From positions 3,683,001 to 3,747,000 of the forward strand of contig WPIO01000002.1 in the NCBI GenBank assembly GCA_009760855.2: 64,000 bases of DNA. The letters run 5' to 3'. The first letter of the stretch is position 1. Each line of letters opens with the position of its first letter. The translations under genes were made by a program, and so were the position numbers. Below are positions 47,029 to 56,129 of the stretch, in pieces. The DNA comes from Cristatella mucedo. Taxonomy: Eukaryota > Bryozoa > Phylactolaemata > Cristatellidae. Below the pieces are notes generated by a model. That model saw only the letters and a program-made list of their open reading frames with translations, ran no database searches and was not told the DNA's origin.

Positions 47029-47114
47029 CTGAGAGAAACTCAGCGGCTAAGTCACCTAGTGAGTTAAATTGCTCGCTCAATAGATCTGTATTCAAGAATC
47101 CTTATTGCGATTAC

Positions 47115-47311
47115 CTCTATCACTTCAAACTTGCACTTTAGACTGTTTTGTACTGTCGAGAAACCAGAACCATACACGGGAATTTTGCCTCCACACGAGG
47201 TTACGTTAGAACCTTCGTCGCAACTTCCAATAGATTCATGTAAAGTGGGTGGATTTCGTTCGTCGAAAGAGCAGTCAGCACCAAAGTATTTCTCCGAGCA
47301 GATGCACAAAC
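47115..47311 (-). CDS. VWDE-like copy 1, EGF second half and IPT start
   Basis: 197 nt. Encodes [14 protein letters not shown] (end of EGF), then [20 protein letters not shown] and [17 protein letters not shown], the first strands of an IPT/TIG-like fold. Acceptor gctcag, donor gag|gtaatc. Confidence 0.9.
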
Positions 47312-47842
47312 CTGAGCGTTAAATGCATCAAGGAATAAGCCTGAATTCGTCGTGGACGGCATTGAAAAATCCCCGAGACCATACGATACAGGTGCCATGC
47401 ACGTTGCAGGTAAGTGCTATGTGTCGAACAAATTGTTTAACGTAGAAATAATTTGCATTCACGACTGCAGGCATTTGGACGTAGCACGATAGGACGTCCA
47501 TCACAGAAAAAGCACGTTGTAGTCCTATGTCGATGCATTTTCTGAAGCTCGCACACTTAATAGCATGCAATCAAGTCAACTAGTAACGGCATGCCGAATA
47601 ATCATTACTGTTGATAATTACCCCGATAGCCTTCTGTTGCTATTACTGAGACTATCCGAACAGTAAACCTTTACATTGGGATGTAGCTGGTTAGTTGCTT
47701 TGAAATGTGAGCATTTTATAAGATAAGCTGCAACTATAAAACGATAAAGCATTTTCTAGAAGATCTGAATCAAGATTAACTGCTACACTTATCGTCGATG
47801 TACGAGCAGCATGGCACAATAGCCGCACGTCCAAGCTGACAG

Positions 47843-47934
<92 letters not shown>
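47843..47934. repeat. (TA)n microsatellite (left copy)
   Basis: TA run with two 'tg' interruptions. The equivalent at 60115-60222 is longer and carries a GA block. Confidence 0.95.
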
Positions 47935-47936
<2 letters not shown>

Positions 47937-47994
47937 GTCTCATCATTGGAAAAGGCTGCATGCATATAACTAGAGCTGGGAGTGGCAGGTTTTG

Positions 47995-49390
47995 AGATAT
48001 CGTCAGCTGTCGTCTGGCACTTGCTATAAATAATAGTCAGTCATTACATGACGAGACTAATGGGCAGTCGCTAAAAGCAGAACAGCTGAGTGCCTGCGAG
48101 GTGCAGCTAATACAATAAACAAGCCTAAAAAATGTCCTGATTTGCCAAGCGCATCTGCTTACTCGTTTGAATTAGTGCCAGAAATGATTAAGTTACTCGT
48201 CCTCTAGGCCTTAAGAATCGTTGCTGTAACGGCATTCAAGCTAAATTAAATTGGAGCGAGATTCGGTCTATAGAGCAAGCCTTGATCTTTTTGAAGATTG
48301 GGGCAATAACCGGACTGCGGGCTTTCCAACTAGCGAAGCAGTAGGAGTGGGCCGTGCAGGTCGAGTGCTGGAATTCGCGGAGGTGGTGCAGTCTACCTCT
48401 CCCAGAGAGCCATTATTGGAGGAGCGGCTCACGTTTGCTGTTTATCGATAATGATGCATGCTTTTAAGCCCCGGGTTCAAATTCATTCCACGTTCCACTG
48501 CTCACAAATGAGGTTAACCAAGATGATTCTGCTCTGCATGCTCCTTGAACTGGATTGCTGGTCAATCGGTTGGTCTGGCTCTGCAAACGTCAAAGTGCAG
48601 TCCTCCTCATTGAAAGGTGAGCCACGTTCAAACTGCTTTGGGCATGAGTAACCCACCGCTAACTTGCTTAAGCAGGTCCGGCAGGACACCTGGCAGAAGA
48701 GACTACGAGAACAATCAGAGACTGCCTGTCGGTCTGACATGAAAAGTCTATGAATATTTTGGTGTGCTCGTGCCAAGTATCACTTGGGAGAGCAGGTTTG
48801 AAACTATGGTGAGCACTTTAATCTTTTCAGTGCAATGAGTATTGCACCGAATCTCAAATTTTTCACAATACCGTGAGTTCGTTTTGCTTAACATTAGATT
48901 TCACTCCAAAAACTCTTGGGAAACTGGAGCGTAATGAGTGACCTTTGGTTACGGATTTGAGTTGGAAAGGTCAGGCGTAGGTTTAATCTTATATCGTAAT
49001 TGTAAGTAATGCTATTGCTGAGCTCATCTCGATTTTGACTAAAATGACTGACACTTCGATGCGTCACTCTTGCAATGTATTTTTTCGAATTTTCAAGCTA
49101 AGACGTTTTAATACTCGTTAATAGCAATTCGTTACACTATAGCCCTCTGCAGATTTTGGTAGTTTGTGGCATGCATAAAAATCTGTGGAACACGTACAAT
49201 AAATTCGGCTGAGACTTTAGCTAATTGCTAGGCTTTCAGCCTTTCGCCCACAAGAACACCTTTACGGACTCGACTGTATCTCAAACACTACATGACTGGT
49301 CCTGATACCTGCCCGGACGGAACTGAGAACCGAAACTAGAAAGTTGAAACACAAAAAAGTGATAGTCTCTGAGCAAACGCCCCAACTGGC
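47995..49390. other. Intron of VWDE-like copy 1, nothing recognised
   Basis: Short open frames on both strands (48251-48776) are shared with copy 2 only because the DNA is duplicated. None joins the neighbouring exons in phase or resembles a domain. Confidence 0.5.
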
Positions 49391-49394
49391 TTAC

Positions 49395-49581
49395 CCGATA
49401 CACAAGCTCCACGGCTGCTGCAATTGGCCGGGCAGAGCGAGTCGACGAGCCAATCAGGTAGGCCCAATGTGCCGTTGCCTCTCTTAGGATCCCATGTGCT
49501 GACGTTGCGTTCCGCTTCAGCTTTGCACTCGGAAAAGACTAGCTGGAGAGCAACGTGCTCATATTCGGTCGTGCCTACGAG
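49395..49581 (-). CDS. VWDE-like copy 1, EGF first half
   Basis: 187 nt. Encodes [17 protein letters not shown] and [16 protein letters not shown], the first part of an EGF-like domain split by an intron after the fourth Cys region. Acceptor aaaaacag, donor cgg|gtaagc, phase 1. Confidence 0.9.
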
Positions 49582-49672
49582 CTGTTTTTAAGGATACATG
49601 CGATTTACTGTTTCCGGAGCATGCCGGAACTATAGAGAAAAGAATAATCGAGACAAAGGCGACAGTGCTCAC

Positions 49673-49825
49673 CTTAATATCTAGTATACACTGCTCAATA
49701 GCTCTGCCAACGTTAACATTTGCCACGTTCATGCAGGACTTTACAGCGCCGTTCGAGAGTAATGCATTCTGGCAGTGCGCTCTTGCTTTTTTTCCTCGGA
49801 CCAGCCACTTTTTCCAATCAGGTGC
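49673..49825 (-). CDS. VWDE-like copy 1, exon before EGF
   Basis: 153 nt, 51 codons. Encodes [20 protein letters not shown] and [10 protein letters not shown], the family's 'C...l..s....C......i..aie.C..Di' block. The start reads APDWKKWLVRGKKARA here but [15 protein letters not shown] in copy 2 because of two compensating homopolymer indels (+1, +2). Confidence 0.85.
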
Positions 49826-49974
49826 CTACAAACAATCAGCGAAAAGGCCAGGCACGGTTGCATTCTCGATGAAAATGTGTTCGCTGCTGTCTTTGCCGAG
49901 CGTCCACCCCCTTTATCGATCACTTAACAAGAATTAAATTGAACCAAAGTTAGATGCCAATGTATGTACTCATT

Positions 49975-50076
49975 GTACCTCCTTCGCAGCAAATGTAAAG
50001 CACACAGAGAGAAATGAGAAATTGAGTTATCCTAGGGCGCTTTATCAAATGCATTGTAAATTATGATTATTATTAC
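49975..50076 (+). mobile_element. LINE-A 3' tail touching a splice donor (left copy)
   Basis: 'cagcaaatgtaaagcacaca', 'gttatcctagggcgctttat' and an (ATT)n tail that runs straight into the exon end at 50077. Plus orientation, antisense to the gene. Confidence 0.85.
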
Positions 50077-50383
50077 CTTTTCGTCCTTCTTGCCATCGTC
50101 GTAAATGTAGTCAAATGACTCGAACAAAAGGTCGCCAACCTTAGCAGAGCTTTTCACGTTGCAGTATCTGTCTATCTGAGGCTGAAGTGGGCAGTCTCTG
50201 CCAGCGATCGCGTCTGCCTTTAGGCACGTAAGATGCGGAGAACCTCCAGAGACAGGACGCTTGCTGTCGCAGTTGCAGTACTGCTTGGTCGACGTCGTCA
50301 GGCTCGGTAGTTCACTGGGCTGACCTTCACGACCATTGCCGTAGGACGCTAACGTGACGAACAGCGACTCTTGAACGGGTATT
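50077..50383 (-). CDS. VWDE-like copy 1, post-VWD Cys-rich exon
   Basis: 307 nt. Encodes [45 protein letters not shown] and a charged end [11 protein letters not shown]. This follows the VWD domain in the family. Its donor is aag|gtaataataat, supplied by the adjoining LINE-A (ATT)n tail. Confidence 0.85.
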
Positions 50384-50557
50384 CTAGGCAGAGACGAAAA
50401 TGAAAACCTTTGAATATACTGTGTAAGCTGCAACTGAATGTTTCGAGTTTTAATTTAAAAATAGAATCCCAGCCTTTGTTAAATATTGAAAATGCTTGCT
50501 GCAAGCAGGAAAGTACGTAGTTTACAGGAAGCTTATACAACCACAATAGACAAGATA

Positions 50558-50690
50558 ATGTAGCGTAATGTATCTCCGTCTGTTGCTCAATCAAGCCACA
50601 CAGACTACGTGAGCTTTAGGCAGGAGAGTTTTCTATAGCACACTCGAAGTCCAAGAGGCGTTTGTTAAGCATGTGTTAGCCGACTAAATA
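50558..50690 (-). mobile_element. LINE-B 3' end (left copy)
   Basis: 'gcgtaatgtatctccgtctg' to 'agcacactcgaagtccaaga'. Minus orientation, in the intron between the exons at 50383 and 50850. Duplicated at about 62840-62972. Confidence 0.8.
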
Positions 50691-50849
50691 CCGCCGGCAT
50701 CGACGAATAAAGAGCCGAGTTTTAAAACCTTGGAATCCTCTAGAAAGTGGCACTCTTTTTTTTCCGGCAGATGCATGATCGTTTTACAAAATCCGCAACC
50801 AATGGCTCAACGGATTGGTAGCGGCTCAACTTTCGTGAGCTATGCCTAC

Positions 50850-51055
50850 CTCCAGTCGTCAGCGAAGTCAGAGGTATACTCCGATTGCACGGTACCGTTT
50901 CTAAAGCGAAAGTCATCGACATGATTGCCGCTGAATAGGCCGCATAGCCCGCCAGTGGCATTCATATCAATCCAGCTGCCCGGTACGATCGTAACGCTGT
51001 AAGGGCCGGCACTGCCGAAATATATCCTAACGATTGCACCGGTCGGCAGACGTAT
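50850..51055 (-). CDS. VWDE-like copy 1, VWD exon 4
   Basis: 206 nt. Encodes [20 protein letters not shown], then [20 protein letters not shown] (the VWD 'GLCG.f.Gn..DDf...nG' signature) and FADDW. Acceptor attgtag, donor ag|gtaggc. Identical in coding sense to copy 2. Confidence 0.9.
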
Positions 51056-51217
51056 CTACAATACAGAGATACGGGATGTAAAAAGTATGAAGGATTTTAA
51101 AGTGATGGCTTGCACTAACAGCGTCAAGATTTTTTCAGACAGGCTCAGATGCCTAACAGAGAGTCTGTCAACAACGGTCTAGCTGTAAGTGAGTCGTTCA
51201 AGTGCTGCAGGTATTAC

Positions 51218-51428
51218 CTCGTACGTGTTGCCGCCTGAACTGACCGCGAGTCCTCTGTTTCGTGCAGCCAACAATGCCTGCCCTGAAGAAGCTTCCTCTA
51301 GCTTTGGTCAACGATCTGATCTTGTCGCAGGTATCCAGCATAAAGACATCGTCACCAGATCTCACTGCCAGGGCACAATTGCAAGTCACCCAGGAGTTGG
51401 TGTGACATGGCTGATAGAAGCTCTGAAC
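51218..51428 (-). pseudogene. VWDE-like copy 1, VWD exon 3 with +1 frameshift
   Basis: 211 nt, where copy 2 has 210. Encodes [20 protein letters not shown] and FMLDTCDKI normally, then an extra A near 51270 (ggctgcacgaaacagagg against ggctgcacgaacagagg in copy 2) changes [17 protein letters not shown] into an unrelated sequence. Acceptor gatgatgcag, donor gag|gtaata are intact. Confidence 0.85.
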
Positions 51429-51721
51429 CTGCATCATCAGAATGGGCGCCATTTCTGTGCGATACTTAGTCATTGCCGAGGACGCCTACTCAGGGCACTC
51501 TCCATTCACAGCAGTGTTTGAAACTAGTATTCACCACTTATAGCGTAGAGGCAAGTCTTTCCTGTAGAACGATGAAGCAGCATCAATGGGAGACCGAAAA
51601 TGAGACAAAGCCTGATTGCCAAATTTGTTCTTTTGATCTACGAACTGCGACCGACAGACTCAGTAGGTAACTTAAATACTGTAACAGTGCAAATTTACTC
51701 CGGAAATAAAATCTCAAAATT

Positions 51722-52712
51722 CTGTTCCATTCTACAATCGACTACTTTCTTAGTCAAACGTGTAGGATACCTCATCAAGAATTGTAGTTGTATTCCAATT
51801 TAAGCTAAGATGCTATTTACCACCACATCTCTTGGCATGAATGCATTATAGTGAGGATAAGACAGAATGACTTTTGCACCTAAAGACAAAGGAAGTCTTA
51901 GCTAGGACTCTCAAGGGATACTATAGTGCAGAAGCTTGCTTTAGTAATTGAAACCTCTCTGCCCTTCAAATTTTAGCGAGAAGTCAACATCATGTGTTCC
52001 GGACGCGTTCATTAACCGTCTCCAGTTCGAAAAGTGTGTTCAAAATTACAGTCGGAAGTTAATGACAATAATTATTACAACAACGATAACAATTTCCTTG
52101 CATAGATCCTTGGCGAGAGCGTGGCTGTGTTCAAGCTCTTCGCTGTCACGAGAGTAGAAACTGCCCAATAATCAACGAAAATAAAAGTAGGAAACCTGCT
52201 TAGAAAGCAGGAAGCAGTAGACAGAACTAATGCCAAGACGATCATGAAAAAAGCGCACAAAATACTCGCAGCCGCTAAAATGCAGGATTCAACTATACTA
52301 TTCCAATGAATAAATTACACCGACGTTGCATGGTAAACCTCCTTGCTGAACTAGGGCTCCCGTCGAAGAGCTTACGTGGCTCTCGATTTCCTAAAACGTC
52401 TTGAATGTTGCTTAAAAAGTGAAAGATTTCACTTGAGTCGTGTGCTTCGTGGTGTACAGTAATTGTTCTTGCATAGCAATGCTATTTTGCCCCAAGTATT
52501 AAAGTAGTGCAGCGGTCATTTAATATAGTACATATTACTGCTGGCTGCGGCTACAATGCTGAACGTAAACAAAAACTAATTAGTGCTGATAGATAATCCT
52601 AATTAACGTTCAAATGATGAGGTTTAAATATTTTTCTGCTCATTCACACAGAGTGTCCATTTAATTTAAAGGTTTTTCCAAAGCATGTACGCGATATCAA
52701 GCTTGCACTTAC
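51722..52712. other. Intron of VWDE-like copy 1, nothing recognised
   Basis: Part of the 1.28-kb intron between VWD exons 52713-52776 and 51218-51428. No repeat recognised. Confidence 0.5.
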
Positions 52713-52776
52713 TTCAACGTCACTGAGCTGGTTTCGGTACAGGATAAAGGAGCCCTGTAGATGCATTTCATACGGA
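52713..52776 (-). CDS. VWDE-like copy 1, VWD exon 2
   Basis: 64 nt. Completes Arg from the previous exon and encodes PYEMHLQGSFILYRNQLSDV (the VWD 'y.....G.fvLyk' strand). Acceptor ttttgcag, donor gaa|gtaagt. Confidence 0.82.
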
Positions 52777-53737
52777 CTGCAAAAGAAAAAGTAAGTCACG
52801 TGAAACGTTTGAATTGTTCTCGCTCGATTTTTTCAATGGGGCTTTCGAATTTTCTTCGGAAAAGCTTGGTGTTCAAATTCAGTTATATCTGTTGGTGGCT
52901 TCATTGCACCGACACGTGTACAAAAGCCATTGAAGTGACGAAGCCAAAAAGAAGTAACGCGGCACTTTCTCATGAAACCCACTCTGACTCTTGCGCTTAT
53001 GTGCGTCTTACCGTCGCGGACGACAAGGTCAGGCGCATATTTCTAGACTGCCGTCACCTTACTGCTGGCTGCACGGTCAGAAAGTCAACCAATGCATAGC
53101 GAGCGCGAGGTCAAGCTCAACTAGGCTCACAGTTCCAGGCAGTGGACGAGATATCATGCGTCGTCTTTACGGACGTTGTTGTTATCCTTAGAAAAAGTTG
53201 CCTTGGATTGGGCATTAGCACAGCACAAAAAATCAAGAGATTGGCCATCACGATTTAGATCAATTAAGGCTGGACTCGCCGCCTATCATCGTTCATTAAC
53301 ATGTTCTAATTAGTTTCAACCACTGAAGCAGATATGCTACAATAAAGACCAGGTGAAAATTGAAGATCTGATTATCTGCTCACTCTCTGTCAGATATTTA
53401 ATTTAAATATCAGGTTCTTTTCGTTGAGACAGTTTAGACTAAGTTGGACGATAAATTATATTATTCTTTGAAGCGCATATAATAGTGCATCAGCTTTTTT
53501 ATTTCTTCGTAATTGACACTAATGAATGCCCATTCTCAGGCGCTAGTTTTATACCGCACGCTAAATGTACTGCATACATGAGGTAGTTTCTTTTTTGCCG
53601 TTTTTCTCTCCACGCAATCCACCTACTATTACCATTGTATTACTATTTATATTATATTTATCTTTATTATTTATCATGCTTATGCTTTACTCGTGTGACT
53701 GTTAAACTCAATTCAAAAAACTGTCGAATGTACATAC
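52777..53737. other. Intron of VWDE-like copy 1, nothing recognised
   Basis: An open plus frame at 52761-53099 overlaps the VWD exon on the opposite strand and is not called. Confidence 0.5.
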
Positions 53738-53824
53738 CGTTTGTCGAAGGTCTGCATGTGAGGATCGTTATTTGAGTAGCACATGGCTGAAGGTGCCGAG
53801 CGGGTCGCGATCCACAATCTTAAC
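53738..53824 (-). pseudogene. VWDE-like copy 1, exon opening the VWD domain
   Basis: 87 nt between acceptor acctaaag/ctttag and donor acg|gtatgt. The 3' part reads AMCYSNNDPHMQTFDKR, the canonical VWD start (C-x(3-5)-DPH-x-x-TFD). The 5' part reads VKIVDRD in a different frame, so one indel between the two is implied. Confidence 0.7.
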
Positions 53825-53924
53825 CTAAAGAAAATAAGGATTGCATACTTTGCCGTCGGCGTGAAGGGACAAAAGACTCAAAAGGATAAGCCAGCCTCTT
53901 TGGATTCGGCCAACGCTTTGCTCA

Positions 53925-54333
53925 CCTCAACTTCGGACAGCTCCAATCCATGCCATGCCTGCTTGACTGGAGAAAACCCGATTGTCGTAAACTTGACATT
54001 CTTGGACACTGTTTTCTTGGGACCAACCAAACTTTCCATCGACCGTAGCCGTCACGTTTACATACGTAACAAGACTTCCATTAGAGTTACCACTAGCCTG
54101 CCAGCCATCCATGATGGTGCCACACGTGAGACCCTCAATAAGCAAGTTGTTTTCCGGAGTTCCCCTTGATAATTGTGTACACGACGGCGATATATGCGCA
54201 GCCAGAGCGACCGAACACCCATTAGATGCACCGGCAGACCTATTTTTTCACTATCGCAGAGTATCGGTACGGTCGCAGTCAGCTCAATGGTGTGTCGTTC
54301 TCCTTCGAGTAGAGTAATTTTCTTGGGCGACAC
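53925..54333 (-). pseudogene. VWDE-like copy 1, pre-VWD exon with frame changes
   Basis: Bounded by acceptor tttgtag and donor gag|gtgagc; 409 nt, so not a multiple of three although both neighbours suggest phase 0. Coding sense moves between frames: SPKKITLLEGERHTIELTAT and VPILCD first, then GLTCGTIMDGWQASGNSNGS and VTYVNVTATVDG, then LVGPKKTVSKNVKFTTIGFS and WHGLELSEVE. The order fits the family. An undetected short intron could explain one shift but not all. Confidence 0.6.
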
Positions 54334-54635
54334 CTACAAACCCACGAGTGGTTCTATGGATCGTTTTGTCCGGTCAGGGGAAAATACAGAGATCAGCAGC
54401 CGTAGAATTGGCACATTTTTTTTTTTTTTTCTCAGCTCGACAGACAAACTGAGGAGTCAGTTGTATAATGATGAGCAACTACGTACGCTAAAAGCATTAA
54501 GCACTCTCTGTTTCTAGCTTTCCCAATAAGCATGGGTAATAAGCACTGGTAAAATCAATTAACATCAGTGAGCAACGCGTTATCCATCCACTAAGGTTTC
54601 ACTTTAAACGCAGCCGACACTTCTTTCTAACGTAC

Positions 54636-54719
54636 CTCTATTCCGGCAAAAAACGGATCGCTCGATTTCCTCGCTCCGACTCGACCATCCTTTGTCCAAG
54701 GAAGAATGTTACAGACAAT
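54636..54719 (-). CDS. VWDE-like copy 1, second visible exon
   Basis: 84 nt. Encodes IVCNILPWTKDGRVGARKSS then DPFFAGIE, which aligns with the family's 'i.C.v......g........eff.GI'. Acceptor tttag, donor gag|gtacgt, phase 0 at both ends. Confidence 0.72.
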
Positions 54720-55159
54720 CTAAAGAGAAATAAAAACGATAGCCGCGCTGAAGCTATGACGATGTAACAACTATTGGGTAGCACTAATCAGAACACGTGC
54801 ATGCATTTCAAAAGAATTCCCTTATGCTTTCGGGTGGCATTCGATTTCCTATAGCCTTGTATCGAAACCACGGAGAAACACGCATTTTTTTCAATGTCAT
54901 CATAATACTGGGCACCTCGTAGAGGTGCACCTAAACGTGTACTCGTGGAGAAATAAGCATGATAGGTTGTACATGCCTCCGACGTATAAGCGGCAGCTGC
55001 AATACGGCCGATGAATAATGTACTATTCACAGGTGTGCATGGTAAATGCAATGGTTAGCGCCCTTAGTTTCTCAACTCAAGTCAGTGGCCTCTCCACTTA
55101 ATCATGCCAAAAGCGAATAAAGATGTCTAGCTCAACCTGTGGGGGCACGCCTGTGGTAC

Positions 55160-55423
55160 CTGAGCATTAAAGCGAAAGTCGGGTGGCAGTTGGTCTTCAG
55201 GTAAGATGACTGGAAGCTGATCGAATTGACCCCCGACGATGGCTTGAAGAGAAGCAGACACACGATTGCCGAGCTCGTTCGTGTAGGCTAGCGACCATGT
55301 GATGTTGAAAAGAAGATCGCGCTCAAGTGGTGCAGTCGGCAGAGTGCACACGAAGCTCAATCTCAATTTCGAGCTTCTCGTCACTGACCAGCTCACGACG
55401 GGTGTGCCGATAAAGTTGGGGTG
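55160..55423 (-). CDS. VWDE-like copy 1, first visible exon
   Basis: 264 nt, phase 0 at both ends. Acceptor gtttttag, donor cag|gtacca. Encodes KLRLSFVCTLPTAPLERDLL, FNITWSLAYTNELGN and DQLPPDFRFNAQ, matching the family's 'F.C.F........F.I.W' pre-VWD segment. Confidence 0.75.
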
Positions 55424-55540
55424 CTAAAAACACCAAGCAGACGGCCCAAACTGACGTTCTGAGAAGTTCTGAGCTCAGCTCGCTCCCTCGGAAGCTGAAC
55501 GAGTGAGGTATGCGATTCATTCTACCTCTGCAAAGGGGCT

Positions 55541-55650
55541 CAATAGTAATAATAATAATAATTCACTTGATAAAGCGCCCTAGGAGAACCTAATCTCTCT
55601 CTAGGCGCTTTACATTTGCTGAAAAGTGAAATGCAATTGAATGGTAAAGA
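55541..55650 (-). mobile_element. LINE-A 3' tail between the two VWDE-like copies
   Basis: 'aataataataattcacttga', 'gcgccctaggagaacctaat', 'ctctctctaggcgctttaca' and 'gaaatgcaattgaatggtaa'. Minus orientation, only about 110 bp. It occupies part of the short gap between copy 2's last visible exon and copy 1's first. Confidence 0.88.
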
Positions 55651-56011
55651 AGTTGTCAATTGGCTACAAAGCACCGTCATTCATCGTATCTGCCGGGATA
55701 AATACAATTCTAGCCATCTAAGAAAATCAGTAAGCGTTCGGACACGAGGCTACTCTTGGCGAGCAAAAGAAATGTTAGCTGTTGCAGTTGTTCATCTCTA
55801 CTTTCCTCCGCTCAAAGCAGAGTTGTTGAGAATTGACTTTGGAAGATCCACCATTGGAGAAGTCTCTATTCTGTGGACAAATGTCACCTGGTGATTGCTT
55901 TGTGGTAATGCAGCTAACCAATCCTGAGATGACTGCAGGAGTTGAGATCTCTATTACGTAGAAGCCCCTAGGCATACAACTGAATTCGACTGAACACGGT
56001 ACGAATCTCAC

Positions 56012-56129
56012 CTTCCGGTGTTGTCCATTCAGCCGTGCTTGCTTTTTCGGTTTTGCAAACCTTGCCAGTCTTGTCAGGGTGAGTTGCATTTGCGGCATAG
56101 CAGACGCCCTCAATAATGCACACATCGGG
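56012..56129 (-). CDS. VWDE-like copy 2, Cys-rich exon
   Basis: 118 nt. Encodes [20 protein letters not shown] and [19 protein letters not shown]. One codon longer than, and about a quarter different from, the copy 1 exon 43782-43896, in contrast to the near identity of all upstream exons. Acceptor atttcag, donor ag|gtgaga. Confidence 0.87.

Larger units (their letters stand above)
45020..51721. repeat. Segmental duplication, left copy
   Basis: Nearly identical to 57175-64000 over its whole length (copy 2 truncated by the window end). Spans the copy 1 exons from 51428 to 46780 and their introns. Differences are mostly homopolymer or microsatellite length, plus a cluster of deletions at 46104-46345. 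Confidence 0.95.
43782..55423 (-). pseudogene. VWDE-like gene, copy 1 (von Willebrand factor D and EGF domain family)
   Basis: Twelve visible exons in family order: pre-VWD domain (55423-55160, 54719-54636, 54333-53925, 53824-53738), VWD (52776-52713, 51428-51218, 51055-50850), Cys-rich linker (50383-50077, 49825-49673), EGF (49581-49395 and 47311-47115), IPT/TIG (47115 region to 46780) and a Cys-rich module (43896-43782). VWDE proteins are secreted multidomain glycoproteins; function here is unknown. Landmarks: [62 protein letters not shown] +1 insertion breaks the VWD exon at about 51270, and 53738-54333 needs further frame changes. No start codon, signal peptide or stop is identified, and the first N-terminal exons are not found. 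Probably a decaying duplicate; assembly indels are the alternative. Confidence 0.85.

Noticed and set aside
48251-48776. Open frames of 66-97 codons on both strands in a VWDE-like intron
   Set aside because: Do not join flanking exons in phase, no domain, overlapping on both strands.
55323-55520. Possible signal-peptide start (MNRIPHSF...AVCLVFLAP) for VWDE-like copy 1
   Set aside because: Its frame does not match that of the exon at 55160-55423, and no intron fits between them. Kept only as a remote possibility.
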